NCBI RefSeq assembly: GCF_030546755.1
Contig: NZ_JAUOPE010000012.1
Location: 1-64,000, forward strand
Origin: Colwellia sp. 1_MG-2023
GTDB lineage: Bacteria; Pseudomonadota; Gammaproteobacteria; Enterobacterales; Alteromonadaceae
Direction of reading: 5' to 3'
Length of the DNA: 64,000 bases
Below, piece by piece: positions 1 through 8,988 of this stretch (position 1 is the stretch's first letter; the number at the start of each line of letters is the position of its first letter). The position numbers and the translations under genes were made by a program. The notes under the pieces were generated by a model. That model ran no database searches and had not been told where the DNA came from. It was given only the letters and a program-made list of their open reading frames with translations.

Positions 1-74
1 GGCAGGGGTAAGAGGATTTGAACCTCTGAATGACGGGATCAAAACCCGCTGCCTTACCGCTTGGCTATACCCCT
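1..74 (-). tRNA. tRNA-Gln (anticodon TTG), 3' end cut by window edge
   Basis: Read on the minus strand the cloverleaf is complete, starting AGGGGTATAGCC. The anticodon loop is TTTTGAT (anticodon TTG) and the T arm is GGTTCAAATCC. The acceptor stem AGGGGTA pairs with TACCCCT, followed by discriminator G and encoded CC; the last A of CCA falls just outside the window. It is identical to the second copy at 137-211. It is the most distal visible gene of a Met-Leu-Gln-Gln operon like the metT-leuW-glnU cluster of enterics, and more tRNAs may follow outside the window. Confidence 0.95.
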
Positions 75-136
75 GCAGAAAACTCATTGTCGTTACAAAA
101 TTAACTTTCGGATATTACTTGAGAATAAAAAGAAAG

Positions 137-211
137 TGGCAGGGGTAAGAGGATTTGAACCTCTGAATGACGGGATCAAAACCCGCTGCCTTACCGCTTG
201 GCTATACCCCT
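137..211 (-). tRNA. tRNA-Gln (anticodon TTG), second copy
   Basis: This is a full cloverleaf of 75 nt with encoded CCA. The anticodon is TTG in loop TTTTGAT and the acceptor stem is AGGGGTA/TACCCCT. The sequence is identical to the copy at 1-74, and the 62-bp spacer between them holds nothing else recognisable. It lies in the same transcription unit as the upstream Leu and Met tRNAs. Confidence 0.97.
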
Positions 212-264
212 GCAATGTAACTTACTTTCTAACACAGTTTCGAGAAGAAATGTGTTATTTGAAA

Positions 265-349
<85 letters not shown>

Positions 350-373
350 ATTATTTCTATCACTAAGAGTTAA

Positions 374-450
374 TGGTGGCTACACCGGGATTTGAACCTG
401 GGACCCCATCATTATGAGTGATGTGCTCTAACCAGCTGAGCTATGTAGCC
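374..450 (-). tRNA. tRNA-Met (elongator, anticodon CAT)
   Basis: This is a 77-nt cloverleaf. The anticodon loop CTCATAA carries CAT, the acceptor stem GGCTACA pairs with TGTAGCC, and CCA is encoded. It closely resembles Escherichia coli metT and has a normal 1-72 pair, so it is the elongator rather than the initiator. A CAT anticodon could also mark tRNA-Ile2 (lysidine), but the similarity to metT favours Met. It is promoter-proximal in the operon. Confidence 0.93.
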
Positions 451-481
451 TTTCCAACCTGCCTCTCAGCAAGTGGCGCGT

Positions 482-510
482 ATTATGCAAATCTGTTTCG
501 GCTTCGTCAA
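482..510 (-). promoter_or_regulatory. Sigma-70 promoter of the tRNA operon, stringent type
   Basis: On the minus strand, -35 TTGACG (505-510) is separated by exactly 17 bp from -10 CATAAT (482-487). A GC-rich discriminator (ACGCGCC) follows, typical of rRNA and tRNA promoters under ppGpp/DksA control. The first tRNA begins about 30 bp downstream. Confidence 0.85.
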
Positions 511-633
511 CCGTTTTTTTACAAAAAAAGAAGACTTTTTGATTGTTTGGCTAAACTCTCAACAAAACGCTGCTAATATGCACATTTTTCTTAGTTTTTG
601 ATGCAAATTTGATAGAAATAAATAAATTTAACT

Positions 634-972
634 TTATCTTTCTTTAGCTTCTTCCGCTAAATGAGCTGAATATTTTGCAATTTCAGGTATTTCAGCTGCA
701 ACAACTTTCGCTGGCAATTTACCAATCATAAATTCACCTACCTCTAAAGCTTGTGATTTTGCGGCAAATGCAAGTAAGGTACTACCATTGCACATTAAGC
801 CATTGTAGATCTTTCTAATTTTTAATTTATTTGCTTTTAAAAATGAGCGTAAGCGGTTTTTATCATTGGCCTGTACATATTCACATACACGCAATGAAAG
901 ATCTGCTTTAGCAGGGGCTGAAATTAATAAGCTTGTAGCTAATACACTAGCGAGTAAAATTATTTTAGTCAT
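634..972 (-). CDS. Secreted DUF3718 family protein
   Basis: A 112-residue protein with a Sec signal peptide of about 23 residues ending in PAKA. The mature part matches my memory of DUF3718, a small domain found mainly in Alteromonadales and of unknown function. Two cysteines (C30 and C61) are conserved in the paralogue at 53751-54095 and could form a periplasmic disulfide. The shared core is L-x-x-x-C-[ED]-Y-V followed by a basic stretch ending in KLKIR and then C-N-G. The gene stands alone on the minus strand, and its upstream 285 bp hold no gene or recognisable riboswitch, unlike the paralogue. The exact function is unknown. Confidence 0.85.
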   Translation of the reverse strand: MTKIILLASVLATSLLISAPAKADLSLRVCEYVQANDKNRLRSFLKANKLKIRKIYNGLMCNGSTLLAFAAKSQALEVGEFMIGKLPAKVVAAEIPEIAKYSAHLAEEAKER

Positions 973-1257
973 TTTTAGTCCTATAATTTAACAGTAATTT
1001 TTTAATACCCTTATTATGATAGTTTATTTTCTTATATATACAGAGAAATAATTTAAATAAAGATGAATTAGCGTTACTTTATTTGTTTTTGTTTAATTTT
1101 AAGTTAACTAACTGTTAATTAGGCTAAAAGTTAAACGTTATTTGGGGATCTTTTTTCGAGTTGGTTAGCAAAAGTGAGTAAAGTTTTAGGTTTGTCAGCC
1201 GCTAGCTTTAAACATGTCAAAAAATACAAAAAAGTAATTTTAATACGGCGATTAAAA

Positions 1258-2781
1258 CTAGTGATTTTTTTCTTTTGGTGGACACTGTGCAATAACTTCT
1301 TCTTCACCTAGCTGATTTTCTTGCGTTAATTTAACGTCAAATTGCCATAGATAATATAAATGCTTTAACACTTCATCTTTTGAATCGGCAAGCGGTACCT
1401 GTTGATGAGGGGTATACTTTAACGTCAGTGAACGATCGCCGCTGATATTAGCTTTGGTGATTTGAATATTCGTTTCGATGTTACTTAAGTTGTATTGCTC
1501 AGATAATGCGGCTCTGATTTTTTGATAGCCTTGCTCGTTGTGTATAGCAGCAACTTCAATAAAGTTTTCTTTATCATCATCATGAATATGAAAAAATTTA
1601 AAATCACGCATTAATTTGGGTGATAAAAATTGGCTAATAAAGCTTTCATCTTTGAAGTTCTCCATAGCGAAATGTAAAGTGTCTAACCAATCACTTCCTG
1701 CAATTTCAGGAAACCATTGTTTATCTTCTTCCGTTGGTTGTTGGCAAATTCGTTTAATATCCATAAACATATTAAATCCTAAAGCATAAGGGTTAATACC
1801 TGAGTAATAAGGACTGTTATAGTCAGGCTGTGCGACTACATTGGTATGGTTATGAAGAAACTCCAACATAAATTTTTCACTTACCATGCCTTCATCAAAT
1901 AAAGTATTTAAAATGGTGTAATGCCAAAAACAAGCCCAGCCTTCATTCATCACTTGCGTTTGTTTTTGCGGATAAAAATATTGTGAAACTTTACGCACTA
2001 TACGAACAACTTCTCGTTGCCAAGGTTTTAATAAAGGTGCGTTTTTTTCAATGAAATACAATAAATTTTCTTGTGGCTCACTCGGAAAGTTAATTTTTTT
2101 ATCTTCGGTTTTATTCGCGTCTTCCGGGATAGTGCGCCATAAGGTGTTTACTTGAGATTGCAAATATTCTTCTCGTGATTTTTGTCGTTTAAGCTCTTGC
2201 TCTAATGAAATTTTTTGCGGACGTTTATAACGGTCAACACCGTGGTTCATTAATGCGTGGCAGGCATCTAAACAAGCTTCAACCTCATCAATGCCATATT
2301 TGTGTTCGCATTCGGCAATATAATTTTTAGCAAAAACTAAATAATCAATTATAGAGCTAGCATCTGTCCACGAGTTAAATAAATAATTTCCTTTAAAAAA
2401 AGAGTTATGACCATAGCAAGCATGTGCCATAACAAGTGCTTGCATGGTGATAGAGTTTTCTTCCATTAAATAGGAAATACAGGGATCAGAATTAATGACT
2501 ATTTCATAGGCTAATCCCATTTGGCCCCGTTTATATGTTTGTTCAGTTTGGATAAACTTTTTGCCAAAGGTCCAATGATTATAACCAATTGGCATGCCAA
2601 CACTTGCATAAGCATCCATCATTTGTTCAGCAGTGATCACTTCGATTTGATTAGTATAAGTATCTAAACGAAAGCTTGCTGCGACTCGAGCAATTTCATC
2701 CTTATATTGCTGTAGTAATTCAAACGTCCAATCAGGCCCATCAGATAACATATTTTTCTTGCCTATGCTTTTTTTTACCAT
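1258..2781 (-). CDS. ycgB: SpoVR family protein
   Basis: A 507-residue protein matching the SpoVR/YcgB family along its whole length; E. coli YcgB is about 510 residues. The SDGPDWTF start region, the IEVITAEQMMDAYASVG block and the MAHACYGHNSFFK block are all present. The biochemical role is unsettled; the gene is under general stress control in enterics and travels with prkA/yeaG and yeaH. Here it is the third gene of that operon, after yeaH, with a 62-bp gap. AAGGA lies about 8 bp before the ATG, supporting this start. It is cytoplasmic, with no signal peptide or membrane segment. Confidence 0.95.
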   Translation of the reverse strand: MVKKSIGKKNMLSDGPDWTFELLQQYKDEIARVAASFRLDTYTNQIEVITAEQMMDAYASVGMPIGYNHWTFGKKFIQTEQTYKRGQMGLAYEIVINSDPCISYLMEENSITMQALVMAHACYGHNSFFKGNYLFNSWTDASSIIDYLVFAKNYIAECEHKYGIDEVEACLDACHALMNHGVDRYKRPQKISLEQELKRQKSREEYLQSQVNTLWRTIPEDANKTEDKKINFPSEPQENLLYFIEKNAPLLKPWQREVVRIVRKVSQYFYPQKQTQVMNEGWACFWHYTILNTLFDEGMVSEKFMLEFLHNHTNVVAQPDYNSPYYSGINPYALGFNMFMDIKRICQQPTEEDKQWFPEIAGSDWLDTLHFAMENFKDESFISQFLSPKLMRDFKFFHIHDDDKENFIEVAAIHNEQGYQKIRAALSEQYNLSNIETNIQITKANISGDRSLTLKYTPHQQVPLADSKDEVLKHLYYLWQFDVKLTQENQLGEEEVIAQCPPKEKNH

Positions 2782-2843
2782 GTTTATATTCCTTTACCGC
2801 TGTAAATATTTGTACAAATAATAACTGCACAAACGGTATATAA

Positions 2844-4121
2844 TTAAGCTACTTGAGGGGTGCTTTTCTTAAATAACTCTCTAAAAACAGGATAAATATC
2901 TTCCACCGTTTTTATGTGTTGCATAGCAAAATGACTGTATTGATCTTGCACCGTTAAATATTGTTGCCACAAAGTTTGATGAGTACGCTGAGTAATTTCG
3001 ATATAAGCAAAATATCGTGATAGAGGCAGAATTTTGTTACTCATTAATTGACGACATTGAGGAGAGTCATCGGCCCAATTATCACCATCAGACGCTTGAG
3101 CACCATATATATTCCACTCTTTTGGGTTATATCTTTTATTGATAATGTCAATCATCAGCTCTAAAGCGCTAGAAGCTATAGTGCCGCCAGTTTCTTGTGA
3201 ATAAAAAAACTCTTGTTCATCTACTTCTTTTGCTTGGGTATGATGACGAATATAAACCACTTCAATGGTTTGATACGTACGAGTTAAAAATAAATAAAGT
3301 AATACATAAAATCGTTTCGCGATATCTTTAGTCGCTTGGTCCATAGAACCTGAAACATCCATTAAACAAAACATTACTGCTTTTGAAGTGGGAACTGCTA
3401 CTTTGGCATAATTTCTAAAACGTAAATCAAAAGTATCTATAAAAGGAACCTTGGCAATTCTTTCTTTGAGTTTGTTAATCTCAATCGTTAATTCGGTAAT
3501 TTCTTTAACGTGCTCGTGCTTGTCTTGTTGTAATGCGAATAACTCTTCTTCAAGCGCCTTTAACGTTTTACGTTTGGACGATGTCATAGCAACTCGTCTT
3601 GCTATTGAGCCTTGTAAAGATTTCACTATATCAATATTTGAAGGTACGCCTTCAGCACAATAGCCAGCACGCACCGTTTTATAGTCGATTAACTTATCTA
3701 GTTGATTTTGTTCGAGGTTAGGAAGCGCTAAGTCTTCAAAAAGTATATTGAGATATTCATCTTTTGAAATTGAAAAGACAAAATCATCTTCTCCTTCACC
3801 TGAATTACTTGCCTCACCTTGACCTGCACCTTGTCCCGATTGTTGAGGCGGTCGTTGTATTTGATCGCCGGTGTTATATTGATCGTTACCTGGATGCACT
3901 CTGTCTTTTATGCCGCCTTGACCTTGATGAAAAGTAGGCTCACTAAGATCTTTTTTGGTAATGGTGATGCTTTCACCGCTATCAATATCAGTGACACCCC
4001 GTTTATTAACCGCTTGTTCAACGGATTTTTTAATTTGCGATTTATAGCGTCGAATAAATCGTTGTCGATTAACGGTACTTTTATTCTTACTATTGAGTCT
4101 TCGATCGATAAAATTTGCCAT
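2844..4121 (-). CDS. yeaH: YeaH family vWA protein (DUF444)
   Basis: A 425-residue DUF444/YeaH protein. Order of parts: basic N-terminus (residues 1-40), a Gly/Gln-rich low-complexity stretch (about 62-110), a predicted coiled coil (about 185-225), then a von Willebrand A-like domain. The metal-site motif DVSGS is at residues 255-259. In E. coli YeaH acts with the kinase YeaG in stress and nitrogen-starvation responses. It sits between prkA and ycgB, 36 bp after prkA, in the usual order. GAGG lies 8 bp before the ATG. The AAA-type kinase plus vWA pairing parallels the MoxR/DUF58 pair at 36370-38329. Confidence 0.95.
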   Translation of the reverse strand: MANFIDRRLNSKNKSTVNRQRFIRRYKSQIKKSVEQAVNKRGVTDIDSGESITITKKDLSEPTFHQGQGGIKDRVHPGNDQYNTGDQIQRPPQQSGQGAGQGEASNSGEGEDDFVFSISKDEYLNILFEDLALPNLEQNQLDKLIDYKTVRAGYCAEGVPSNIDIVKSLQGSIARRVAMTSSKRKTLKALEEELFALQQDKHEHVKEITELTIEINKLKERIAKVPFIDTFDLRFRNYAKVAVPTSKAVMFCLMDVSGSMDQATKDIAKRFYVLLYLFLTRTYQTIEVVYIRHHTQAKEVDEQEFFYSQETGGTIASSALELMIDIINKRYNPKEWNIYGAQASDGDNWADDSPQCRQLMSNKILPLSRYFAYIEITQRTHQTLWQQYLTVQDQYSHFAMQHIKTVEDIYPVFRELFKKSTPQVA

Positions 4122-4157
4122 AATGGCTACCTCACAAATGCCTGTTTAGCGCTTACC

Positions 4158-6092
4158 TTAAGAAGATTTTCTCACGCGTAAATACCATTCAGATAACAAT
4201 CGGACTTGTTTTTTTGTATAACCTTTGCTCATCATACGTTCGACAAAGTCATCATGTTTTTGCTGATCATCATTAGAGGTTTTCGTGTTAAAAGAGATAA
4301 CCGGGAGTAAGTCTTCGGTATTCGAAAACATTTTTTTCTCTATCACAGTGCGTAGTTTTTCATAACTTGTCCACACAGGATTAGTACCGTTATTATTAGC
4401 TTTAGCCCTGAGGACAAAATTGACGATTTCATTTCTAAAATCTTTTGGATTACTAATGCCAGCCGGCTTTTCTATTTTCTCTAGTTCGTTATTTAAGGCT
4501 TCACGATCAAATAATTGTCCTGTTTCAGCGTCGCGATATTCTTGATCTTGAATCCAAAAGTCGGCATAAGTGACGTAACGATCAAAAATGTTTTGTCCAT
4601 ATTCAGAATAAGACTCAAGATAAGCGGTTTGAATTTCTTTGCCAATAAAATCAATATATTGAGGAGATAGATAGCCTTTGATAAATTCTAAATATCGATC
4701 GGCCACTTCTTTTGGTAATTGTTCACGTTCAATTTGCTGTTCAAGTACATAAAATAAATGAACCGGGTTTGCTGCTACTTCCATATGGTCAAAATTAAAG
4801 ACACGAGATAGTATTTTAAAAGCAAAGCGGGTTGATAAGCCTGACATGCCTTCATCGACACCAGCGTAATCTGTATATTCTTGGTAAGACTTCGCTTTGG
4901 GATCTGTATCTTTTAAACTCTCGCCGTCATAAACACGCATTTTAGAATAAATACTAGAGTTTTCAGGATCTTTTAATCGCGATAATACAGAAAATTGCGC
5001 TAAGGTTTCTAAGGTGTCAGGTGCACATTGTGCTTGGGCGAGCTCGCTGTTTTGGAGAAGTTTTTGATAAATTTTAACTTCTTCAGATACGCGCATGCAA
5101 TAAGGTACTTTTACGATATAAACGCGATCTAAAAAGGCTTCATTATTTTTATTATTTCTAAAAGTTTGCCATTCCGATTCATTTGAATGCGCGAGTAAAA
5201 TACCTGCAAAAGGTAATGCAGATAAACCTTCGGTAGGATTGTAATTACCTTCTTGTGTAGCGGTTAGTAGCGGATGCAACACTTTGATAGGGGCTTTGAA
5301 CATTTCAACAAATTCCATCAAGCCTTGGTTTGCTCGACATAGAGCTCCAGAGTAACTGTAGGCGTCAGGATCATTTTGCGCATAATGCTCTAATTGTCGA
5401 ATATCTACTTTACCGACAAGTGCTGAAATATCTTGGTTATTGTCATCGCCGGGCTCAGTTTTAGCGATAGCAATTTGATCAAGTATAGAAGGGTAGATTT
5501 TAACTACTTCAAATTTACTAATATCGCCTTGAAATTCATGTAAACGTTTTGCCACCCAAGGAGACATAATAGTATTTAAATAACGCTCTGGAATGTTGTA
5601 ATCATCTAGTAAAATTTTGCCATCAGAATGTTTATCAAATAAACAAAAAGGGTGGTCATTTACTGGGCTTCTTTCACCGTTTGCACTCAGTACGTAAATA
5701 GGCTCTTGTTGCATTAAGGCTTTTAATTTTTCGGCGAGCGAAGATTTGCCGCCACCAACAGGACCTAATAAATAGAGTATTTGTTTTTGTTCTTCTAAAC
5801 CTTGTGAGGCGTGCGTTAAATAAGAAACAATTTGTTCAATGGCATCTTCCATACCATAAAACTCTTTAAAAGCAGGGTAGCGAGCGATAACTCTATTGGA
5901 AAAAATCCTACTAAGTCGTGGCTCTGATGAAGTATCTATCATTTCAGGTTCGCCGATTGCACTTAATAATCGCTCGGCGGCACTAGCATAGGCAGATTTG
6001 TCTTTTTGACAAAGCGAGAGAAAATCTTGTACTGAACAAGTTTCTTCTTTTGATTCATCGTAACGAGATTGATAGTGTTTAAAAATACTCAT
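4158..6092 (-). CDS. yeaG: PrkA/YeaG serine protein kinase
   Basis: A PrkA-family AAA-type serine kinase. I chose the internal ATG at 6092 (644 residues). MSIFKHYQSRYDESKEE then aligns with the start of E. coli YeaG, and a G-rich Shine-Dalgarno (GGGGGC) precedes it; the ORF could open 27 bp earlier. The Walker A GPVGGGKSS is at about residues 110-118, and the C-terminal part is the kinase domain typical of the family. It is cytoplasmic and the first gene of prkA-yeaH-ycgB. The family is associated with stationary-phase and nitrogen-stress adaptation. A nested inverted repeat lies 31-94 bp upstream of the start. Confidence 0.95.
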   Translation of the reverse strand: MSIFKHYQSRYDESKEETCSVQDFLSLCQKDKSAYASAAERLLSAIGEPEMIDTSSEPRLSRIFSNRVIARYPAFKEFYGMEDAIEQIVSYLTHASQGLEEQKQILYLLGPVGGGKSSLAEKLKALMQQEPIYVLSANGERSPVNDHPFCLFDKHSDGKILLDDYNIPERYLNTIMSPWVAKRLHEFQGDISKFEVVKIYPSILDQIAIAKTEPGDDNNQDISALVGKVDIRQLEHYAQNDPDAYSYSGALCRANQGLMEFVEMFKAPIKVLHPLLTATQEGNYNPTEGLSALPFAGILLAHSNESEWQTFRNNKNNEAFLDRVYIVKVPYCMRVSEEVKIYQKLLQNSELAQAQCAPDTLETLAQFSVLSRLKDPENSSIYSKMRVYDGESLKDTDPKAKSYQEYTDYAGVDEGMSGLSTRFAFKILSRVFNFDHMEVAANPVHLFYVLEQQIEREQLPKEVADRYLEFIKGYLSPQYIDFIGKEIQTAYLESYSEYGQNIFDRYVTYADFWIQDQEYRDAETGQLFDREALNNELEKIEKPAGISNPKDFRNEIVNFVLRAKANNNGTNPVWTSYEKLRTVIEKKMFSNTEDLLPVISFNTKTSNDDQQKHDDFVERMMSKGYTKKQVRLLSEWYLRVRKSS

Positions 6093-6122
6093 AACTGCCC
6101 CCAAAAAATTGATAAACATATC

Positions 6123-6186
6123 AAAGCTGAGCTATTGACAGAAAAGAGAGTAAATACAAATAACGGGTATTTGCTCGCTCAGCTTT
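6123..6186 (-). repeat. Nested inverted repeat upstream of prkA
   Basis: AAAGCTGAGC (6123-6132) pairs perfectly with GCTCAGCTTT (6177-6186). Inside it AAATAC (6152-6157) pairs with GTATTT (6167-6172). It lies in the 5' leader or promoter region of prkA and has no U-run on either side, so it is not a typical terminator. The remaining 6187-6403 holds no gene I can support. Confidence 0.6.
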
Positions 6187-6403
6187 ATTAATATAAAGAC
6201 CGACAATTCACTTTATACCAAACGGAGCAATTAATTGGTCCAATTGATATTCACTATATTAAGTTTAGTCTCTATTTTTTGAAGGTGTGAGAAAACTACG
6301 AAAAAATTTGTAAATGAATACACTGACTAACATTAGGTAAGCCACTAAAACAATAGATATTATAATTGCGGAAATAGAGATGACTTAATAGAATTTTAGC
6401 CAT

Positions 6404-6432
6404 AAAAAAACCAGAGATAACCTCTGGTTTTT
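6404..6432 (-). terminator. Rho-independent terminator of sodB
   Basis: The stem AAACCAGAG pairs with CTCTGGTTT around a short AT-rich loop. On the minus strand it is followed by a run of T, and it lies 27 bp after the sodB stop. Confidence 0.85.
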
Positions 6433-6458
6433 AATACATTTTATATTGAAATGTTATT

Positions 6459-7040
6459 TTATGCGAAGTTTGCTGAAGCAAAATCCCAGTTAGCTAAAGC
6501 CCAAAAAGCATTCATATAGCTAGGGCGTAAATTACGGTAATCAATGTAATAAGCATGTTCCCATAAATCTACAGTGATAATTGGCGTAACGCCTTCATCT
6601 GTTAATGGTGTTGCTGCGTTTGAAGTGTTAACTATTGCTAAGCTACCGTCAGCATTTTTCACTAACCAAGTCCAGCTTGAACCAAAGTTATTGATAGCAC
6701 TGTCAGTGAATTTAGCTTTAAATTCTTCGAAAGAGCCAAAGCTAGCGTTAATTGCATCGGCTAATGCGCCAGTTGGCTCACCACCACCGTTAGGGCTTAA
6801 GCTGTTCCAATAAAAAGTATGGTTCCAAATTTGAGCCGCATTGTTAAAAATGCCTGCTGAAGATGTTTTTACGATATCTTCTAATGATTTTCCATCAAAT
6901 TCAGTACCTTCGATTAAACCGTTAAGTTTAACTACGTAAGTATTGTGATGCTTGCCGTAGTGGTACTCTAACGTTTCTGCTGAAATGTGTGGTGCTAATG
7001 CATCTTGTGCATAAGGTAACGCTGGTAATTCGATAGCCAT
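6459..7040 (-). CDS. sodB: Iron superoxide dismutase
   Basis: A 193-residue Fe-type superoxide dismutase that converts superoxide to oxygen and hydrogen peroxide in the cytoplasm. Metal ligands by family numbering are visible: H27, H74, D158 and H162 (in VDLWEHAYY). Gln70 in AAQIWNHTFYW is the active-site glutamine position typical of the Fe rather than Mn form. Length matches E. coli SodB. A clear terminator follows. It diverges from grxD across 265 bp and lies next to oxidative-stress genes (glutaredoxin, peroxiredoxin). Confidence 0.96.
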   Translation of the reverse strand: MAIELPALPYAQDALAPHISAETLEYHYGKHHNTYVVKLNGLIEGTEFDGKSLEDIVKTSSAGIFNNAAQIWNHTFYWNSLSPNGGGEPTGALADAINASFGSFEEFKAKFTDSAINNFGSSWTWLVKNADGSLAIVNTSNAATPLTDEGVTPIITVDLWEHAYYIDYRNLRPSYMNAFWALANWDFASANFA

Positions 7041-7115
7041 TATATTCTCCAGGAATTAATTAGAAAGATTTATTTTACCCAAAAATAAAGAAGTTGTTTG
7101 CTTTTGGTAAAAACC

Positions 7116-7128
7116 GAGTAAAATACTC
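7116..7128. promoter_or_regulatory. Short palindrome in the sodB-grxD intergenic region
   Basis: GAGTA-AAA-TACTC is a perfect 5-bp dyad 76 bp upstream of sodB. The same intergenic region repeats ATTTTACCCAAA near 7073 and 7149. These could be operator sequences for the divergent oxidative-stress genes, but no known regulator consensus is recognised. Confidence 0.25.
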
Positions 7129-7305
7129 AGGTATTAAAAACTATGCATATTTTACCCAAATAAATTGGTTTTGCCAGCGTATTTATCAAGGTAAATAGTT
7201 TTAACTTAGAACATTTTAATTATTAGTATTTATTGGGTTGAATAATAAAGGTTCCGCCACCATTATTTAATGCAATAAGTATTACACGTGAAATTGAAGG
7301 TTGAT

Positions 7306-7635
7306 ATGGACACTATTGAAAAAATTAAAGAACAAATTGCAGAAAACAATATTTTACTTTATATGAAAGGTTCACCAAAATTACCAAGCTGTGGATTCTC
7401 TTCTCAAGCTTCTCAAGCATTAATGGCTTGCGGTGAAAAATTTGCATTTGTGGATATTTTACAAAATCCTGATATTCGTAGTGAATTACCTAAATATGCC
7501 GATTGGCCAACTTTTCCACAATTATGGGTTGATGGTGAATTAGTCGGTGGCTGCGATATTATTATGGAAATGTATCAACAAGGTGAATTACAAACGCTAA
7601 TTAAAGAAGCAGCAGCGAAACAAGTTTCAGAATAA
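7306..7635 (+). CDS. grxD: Monothiol glutaredoxin, Grx4 type
   Basis: A 109-residue CGFS monothiol glutaredoxin with the motif at residues 29-32 (KLPSCGFS). These proteins carry or transfer [2Fe-2S] clusters, usually with BolA, and act in iron homeostasis. The frame is open from a GTG at 7288, but AAGG at 7297-7300 is positioned for the ATG at 7306, giving the normal family length. It is transcribed divergently from sodB and lies about 100 bp before a peroxiredoxin gene. The TFPQLWVDGELVGGCDII block forms the glutathione-binding part. Confidence 0.95.
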   Translation: MDTIEKIKEQIAENNILLYMKGSPKLPSCGFSSQASQALMACGEKFAFVDILQNPDIRSELPKYADWPTFPQLWVDGELVGGCDIIMEMYQQGELQTLIKEAAAKQVSE

Positions 7636-7737
7636 GTATTTTTTATTTAAAAAGCATTGAAAAAAACGTTTATGTCTCAATACTTAGTGGAGACGTAAAC
7701 GTTTAATAAATTTTATAGACAAATCATGGAGAAAAAA

Positions 7738-8343
7738 ATGAGTGTATTAGTTGGTCGTCCAGCTCCGGACTTTACAGCAGCAGCTGTGTTAGGTAGCGGT
7801 GAAATCGTAGATAGCTTTACTTTATCTGAAGCAATTAAAGGTAAAAAAGCCGTAGTGTTTTTCTATCCTTTAGATTTTACATTTGTTTGCCCTTCAGAAT
7901 TATTAGCATTTGATCACCGTTTTGAAGAATTCAAAAGCCGTGGTGTTGAAGTTATTGGTGTTTCTATTGATTCTCAATTTTCACACAATGCATGGAGAAA
8001 CACTCCAGTAAACGAAGGCGGTATTGGTCCAGTTCAATACACTTTAGTTGCTGATGTTAAGCATGACATTTGTCAAGCATATGATGTTGAGCATCCAGAA
8101 GCAGGTGTTGCTTTCCGTGGTTCTTTCTTAATTGATGAAGAAGGCAATGTTCGTCATCAAGTAGTGAACGATTTACCTTTAGGCCGTAATGTTGATGAAA
8201 TGATTCGTATGGTTGACGCGTTACAATTCCACCAAGAACACGGTGAAGTTTGTCCAGCTGGTTGGAACAAAGGCGACAAAGGTATGACAGCTTCTCCTGA
8301 AGGTGTTGCATCTTACTTAACAGATAACGCTGATAATTTATAA
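7738..8343 (+). CDS. Typical 2-Cys peroxiredoxin (AhpC/Prx1 class)
   Basis: A 201-residue thiol peroxidase that reduces hydrogen peroxide and organic peroxides. The peroxidatic Cys51 is in DFTFVCPSE and the resolving Cys172 in GEVCPAGW, defining a typical 2-Cys enzyme. The ATG at 7738 was preferred over 7726 because GGAG (7728-7731) sits 6 bp before it, and MSVLVGRPAPDF is the usual family N-terminus. No ahpF-like reductase is next to it, so it probably uses thioredoxin; this is inferred. A strong terminator follows directly. Confidence 0.95.
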   Translation: MSVLVGRPAPDFTAAAVLGSGEIVDSFTLSEAIKGKKAVVFFYPLDFTFVCPSELLAFDHRFEEFKSRGVEVIGVSIDSQFSHNAWRNTPVNEGGIGPVQYTLVADVKHDICQAYDVEHPEAGVAFRGSFLIDEEGNVRHQVVNDLPLGRNVDEMIRMVDALQFHQEHGEVCPAGWNKGDKGMTASPEGVASYLTDNADNL

Positions 8344-8360
8344 GCGATATGGTTAACGAG

Positions 8361-8386
8361 AAAAAGCCGCATTAGCGGCTTTTTTT
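8361..8386 (+). terminator. Rho-independent terminator after the peroxiredoxin gene
   Basis: AAAAAGCCGC-ATTA-GCGGCTTTTTTT is a perfect GC-rich stem with flanking A and T runs, so it can work in both directions. Its right arm also encodes the last residues and stop codon of the convergent gene at 8372-8839. Confidence 0.9.
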
Positions 8387-8839
8387 ATGCTGTTCAATAA
8401 ACGTCTGACAATCCCCTTGATAAACATTATCGATTAAATATCTTATTTTCCATTGTTCATTTTGTTTGATTAATTGAAAACTATTTACGCCACAATGACT
8501 TAGTTTACCATCTACATAAAAAGCAAAAGGTGCCCATACTGATGCTAAATTGCCACTTTCTTGAACTTTTATATTAAATAGCTTTTCATCTAGATGCTTT
8601 TTAGACCCTTCAATAAATTCGGCAAACTTCATTAAATCAGATTTTTTTATTTCATCATGTGTTGTTGCTCTTTCAAGGATTGCTTCTTGAGTAAATTGTT
8701 TAAGAAATTTTTTACTATCATGTTCGCGCATTGCATCAAACATAGTGTTTATTGGTGATAAAACTTGTGTCTTTTCGTTTGCAATACTTGTGAATGATTG
8801 CAACACAAATAACAGCAAAATAATTTTTTTAATATACAT
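8372..8839 (-). CDS. Exported NTF2/SnoaL-like protein of unknown function
   Basis: A 155-residue protein with an N-terminal signal peptide of about 20 residues ending near SIANE. The rest has the look of an NTF2-like cone fold: PINTMFDAMREHDSKKF at the start, and FQLIKQNEQWKIRYLIDNVY at the end resembling the last beta strands. Function cannot be assigned. Its final codons (Ser-Arg-stop) are formed by the terminator stem of the convergent peroxiredoxin gene, so the two genes share the hairpin. It diverges from the helicase gene at 8989. Confidence 0.75.
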   Translation of the reverse strand: MYIKKIILLLFVLQSFTSIANEKTQVLSPINTMFDAMREHDSKKFLKQFTQEAILERATTHDEIKKSDLMKFAEFIEGSKKHLDEKLFNIKVQESGNLASVWAPFAFYVDGKLSHCGVNSFQLIKQNEQWKIRYLIDNVYQGDCQTFIEQHKKSR

Positions 8840-8988
8840 GTGGATATTCCATTTATTAGTTCATACCTTTTTATATAAATTTACAGAAAAGGTAAATGAA
8901 CAATTGAAGTTATTCGTTACAGCTTATTCGTTACAGGTTATAATAGGCAAGGTATAAATATTTTATAAATAACAAGTAGGAGTAGGCT

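Noticed and set aside
973-1257. Searched for a second c-di-GMP riboswitch upstream of the first DUF3718 gene
   Set aside because: None of the conserved GEMM sequences (GGCAA, ACGCAAA, GCGGAGTTACC) occurs there on the minus strand.
6265-6384. Minus-strand frame with a membrane-helix-like stretch (AIIISIVLVAYLMLVSVFI) and a basic tail
   Set aside because: It looks protein-like, but there is no ATG, GTG or TTG before the hydrophobic part, a stop lies just upstream at 6385-6387 and no ribosome site is present. A decayed small gene remains possible.
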